In this document: in pieces, positions 5,534 to 5,716 of the stretch | Numbering within the stretch: position 1 is the first letter of the stretch | Layout of the letters: the number at the start of each line of letters is the position of its first letter | NCBI GenBank assembly: GCA_030611815.1 | Contig: JAUWPC010000225.1 | Location: 1-5,716 of the forward strand | Reading direction: 5' to 3' | Origin: Desulfobacteraceae bacterium | GTDB lineage: Bacteria; Desulfobacterota; DSM-4660; Desulfatiglandales; Desulfatiglandaceae | DNA: 5,716 bases | Made by a program: the position numbers and the translations under genes | Notes under the pieces: generated by a model | What the model saw: the letters and a program-made list of their open reading frames with translations, nothing else | What the model was told of the DNA's origin: nothing | Databases searched by the model: none

Positions 5534-5716
5534 TCCCAGCCCTCCACGAGTTTGGGAAGAATTTCCCCGGCCTTTCCGAGCAAGACAAAATCCATGAGAT
5601 CTGAATTGGGTGTCCTCTCGAGATTGATTTCCGCTAACAGGGCGCCACCTGATTTTGCCTCAAAGGCCAAGGATGCGGCAGGCTGAACCACGCTTGATGT
5701 TCCTATGACCAGCATG
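5530..5716 (-). CDS. cobB: NAD-dependent protein deacylase (CobB-type sirtuin), C-terminal part
   Basis: The minus-strand frame enters from the right edge and gives the last 61 or more residues of a sirtuin. MLVIGTSSVVQPAA is the family's late NAD-binding GTS motif with its following V-x-PAA. AEINLERTPNSD matches the I-N-x-E-x-T-P segment that contacts the adenine ribose. DFVLLGKAGEILPKLVE is the closing helix (family form: D-x-x-L-x-G-x-A-x-x-x-L-P-x-L). Sirtuins remove acetyl, succinyl or related groups from lysines, consuming NAD+. The protein is truncated by the window; the ATG at 5713-5715 is internal, not the start. Its TGA (5530-5532) overlaps the SAM hydrolase ATG, so the two are one operon with coupled translation. 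The symbol is given for family only. Confidence 0.85.
   Translation of the reverse strand, partial: MLVIGTSSVVQPAASLAFEAKSGGALLAEINLERTPNSDLMDFVLLGKAGEILPKLVEGWE

Noticed and set aside
1..5716. CRISPR array, tRNA, rRNA or riboswitch
   Set aside because: No regularly spaced repeats, cloverleaf signatures or conserved riboswitch cores were seen; the 10-bp tandem repeats at 1811-1840 have no spacers.

Overview
The window looks like a bacterial chromosome segment from a Gram-negative anaerobe, most likely of the former Deltaproteobacteria (Desulfobacterota). That assignment is an inference. It rests on the gene mix (NDP-forming acyl-CoA synthetase alpha-type protein, EcsC, PlsC, SAM hydrolase, sirtuin), the moderate G+C content, and a periplasmic LolA-like module that implies an outer membrane. 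No rRNA, tRNA or CRISPR array is visible.

Layout. Bases 1-162 hold the C-terminus of an EcsC-family protein. It is followed after 3 bp by a complete 500-residue CoA-binding protein, an NDP-forming acyl-CoA synthetase alpha-type subunit (166-1668), which carries the phospho-histidine motif but has no ATP-grasp partner in view. Bases 1658-2803 are accessory DNA. They contain a fragment of a COG2865-type ATP-binding regulator, an intact BrnT-like toxin / CopG-type antitoxin pair with its own sigma70-like promoter and 10-bp tandem repeats, a 143-bp palindromic MITE-like element, and an N-terminal scrap of a RhuM-family gene. Next comes a 529-residue frame (2804-4393) joining a PlsC acyltransferase to a membrane segment and a LolA-like periplasmic domain. 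A small HNH nuclease follows (4451-4753). On the minus strand, a SAM hydrolase (DUF62 family) is translationally coupled behind the C-terminus of a CobB-type sirtuin that runs off the right edge.

How the parts fit. The outer genes look like ordinary housekeeping genes for acyl-CoA energy metabolism, phospholipid synthesis, and SAM or protein-acyl turnover. The middle 1.1 kb looks like an insertion hotspot in which only the toxin-antitoxin pair is still intact. The two most unusual items are the PlsC/LolA-like fusion and the concentric palindromic element. The clearest regulatory reading is the promoter-operator region of the toxin-antitoxin pair.
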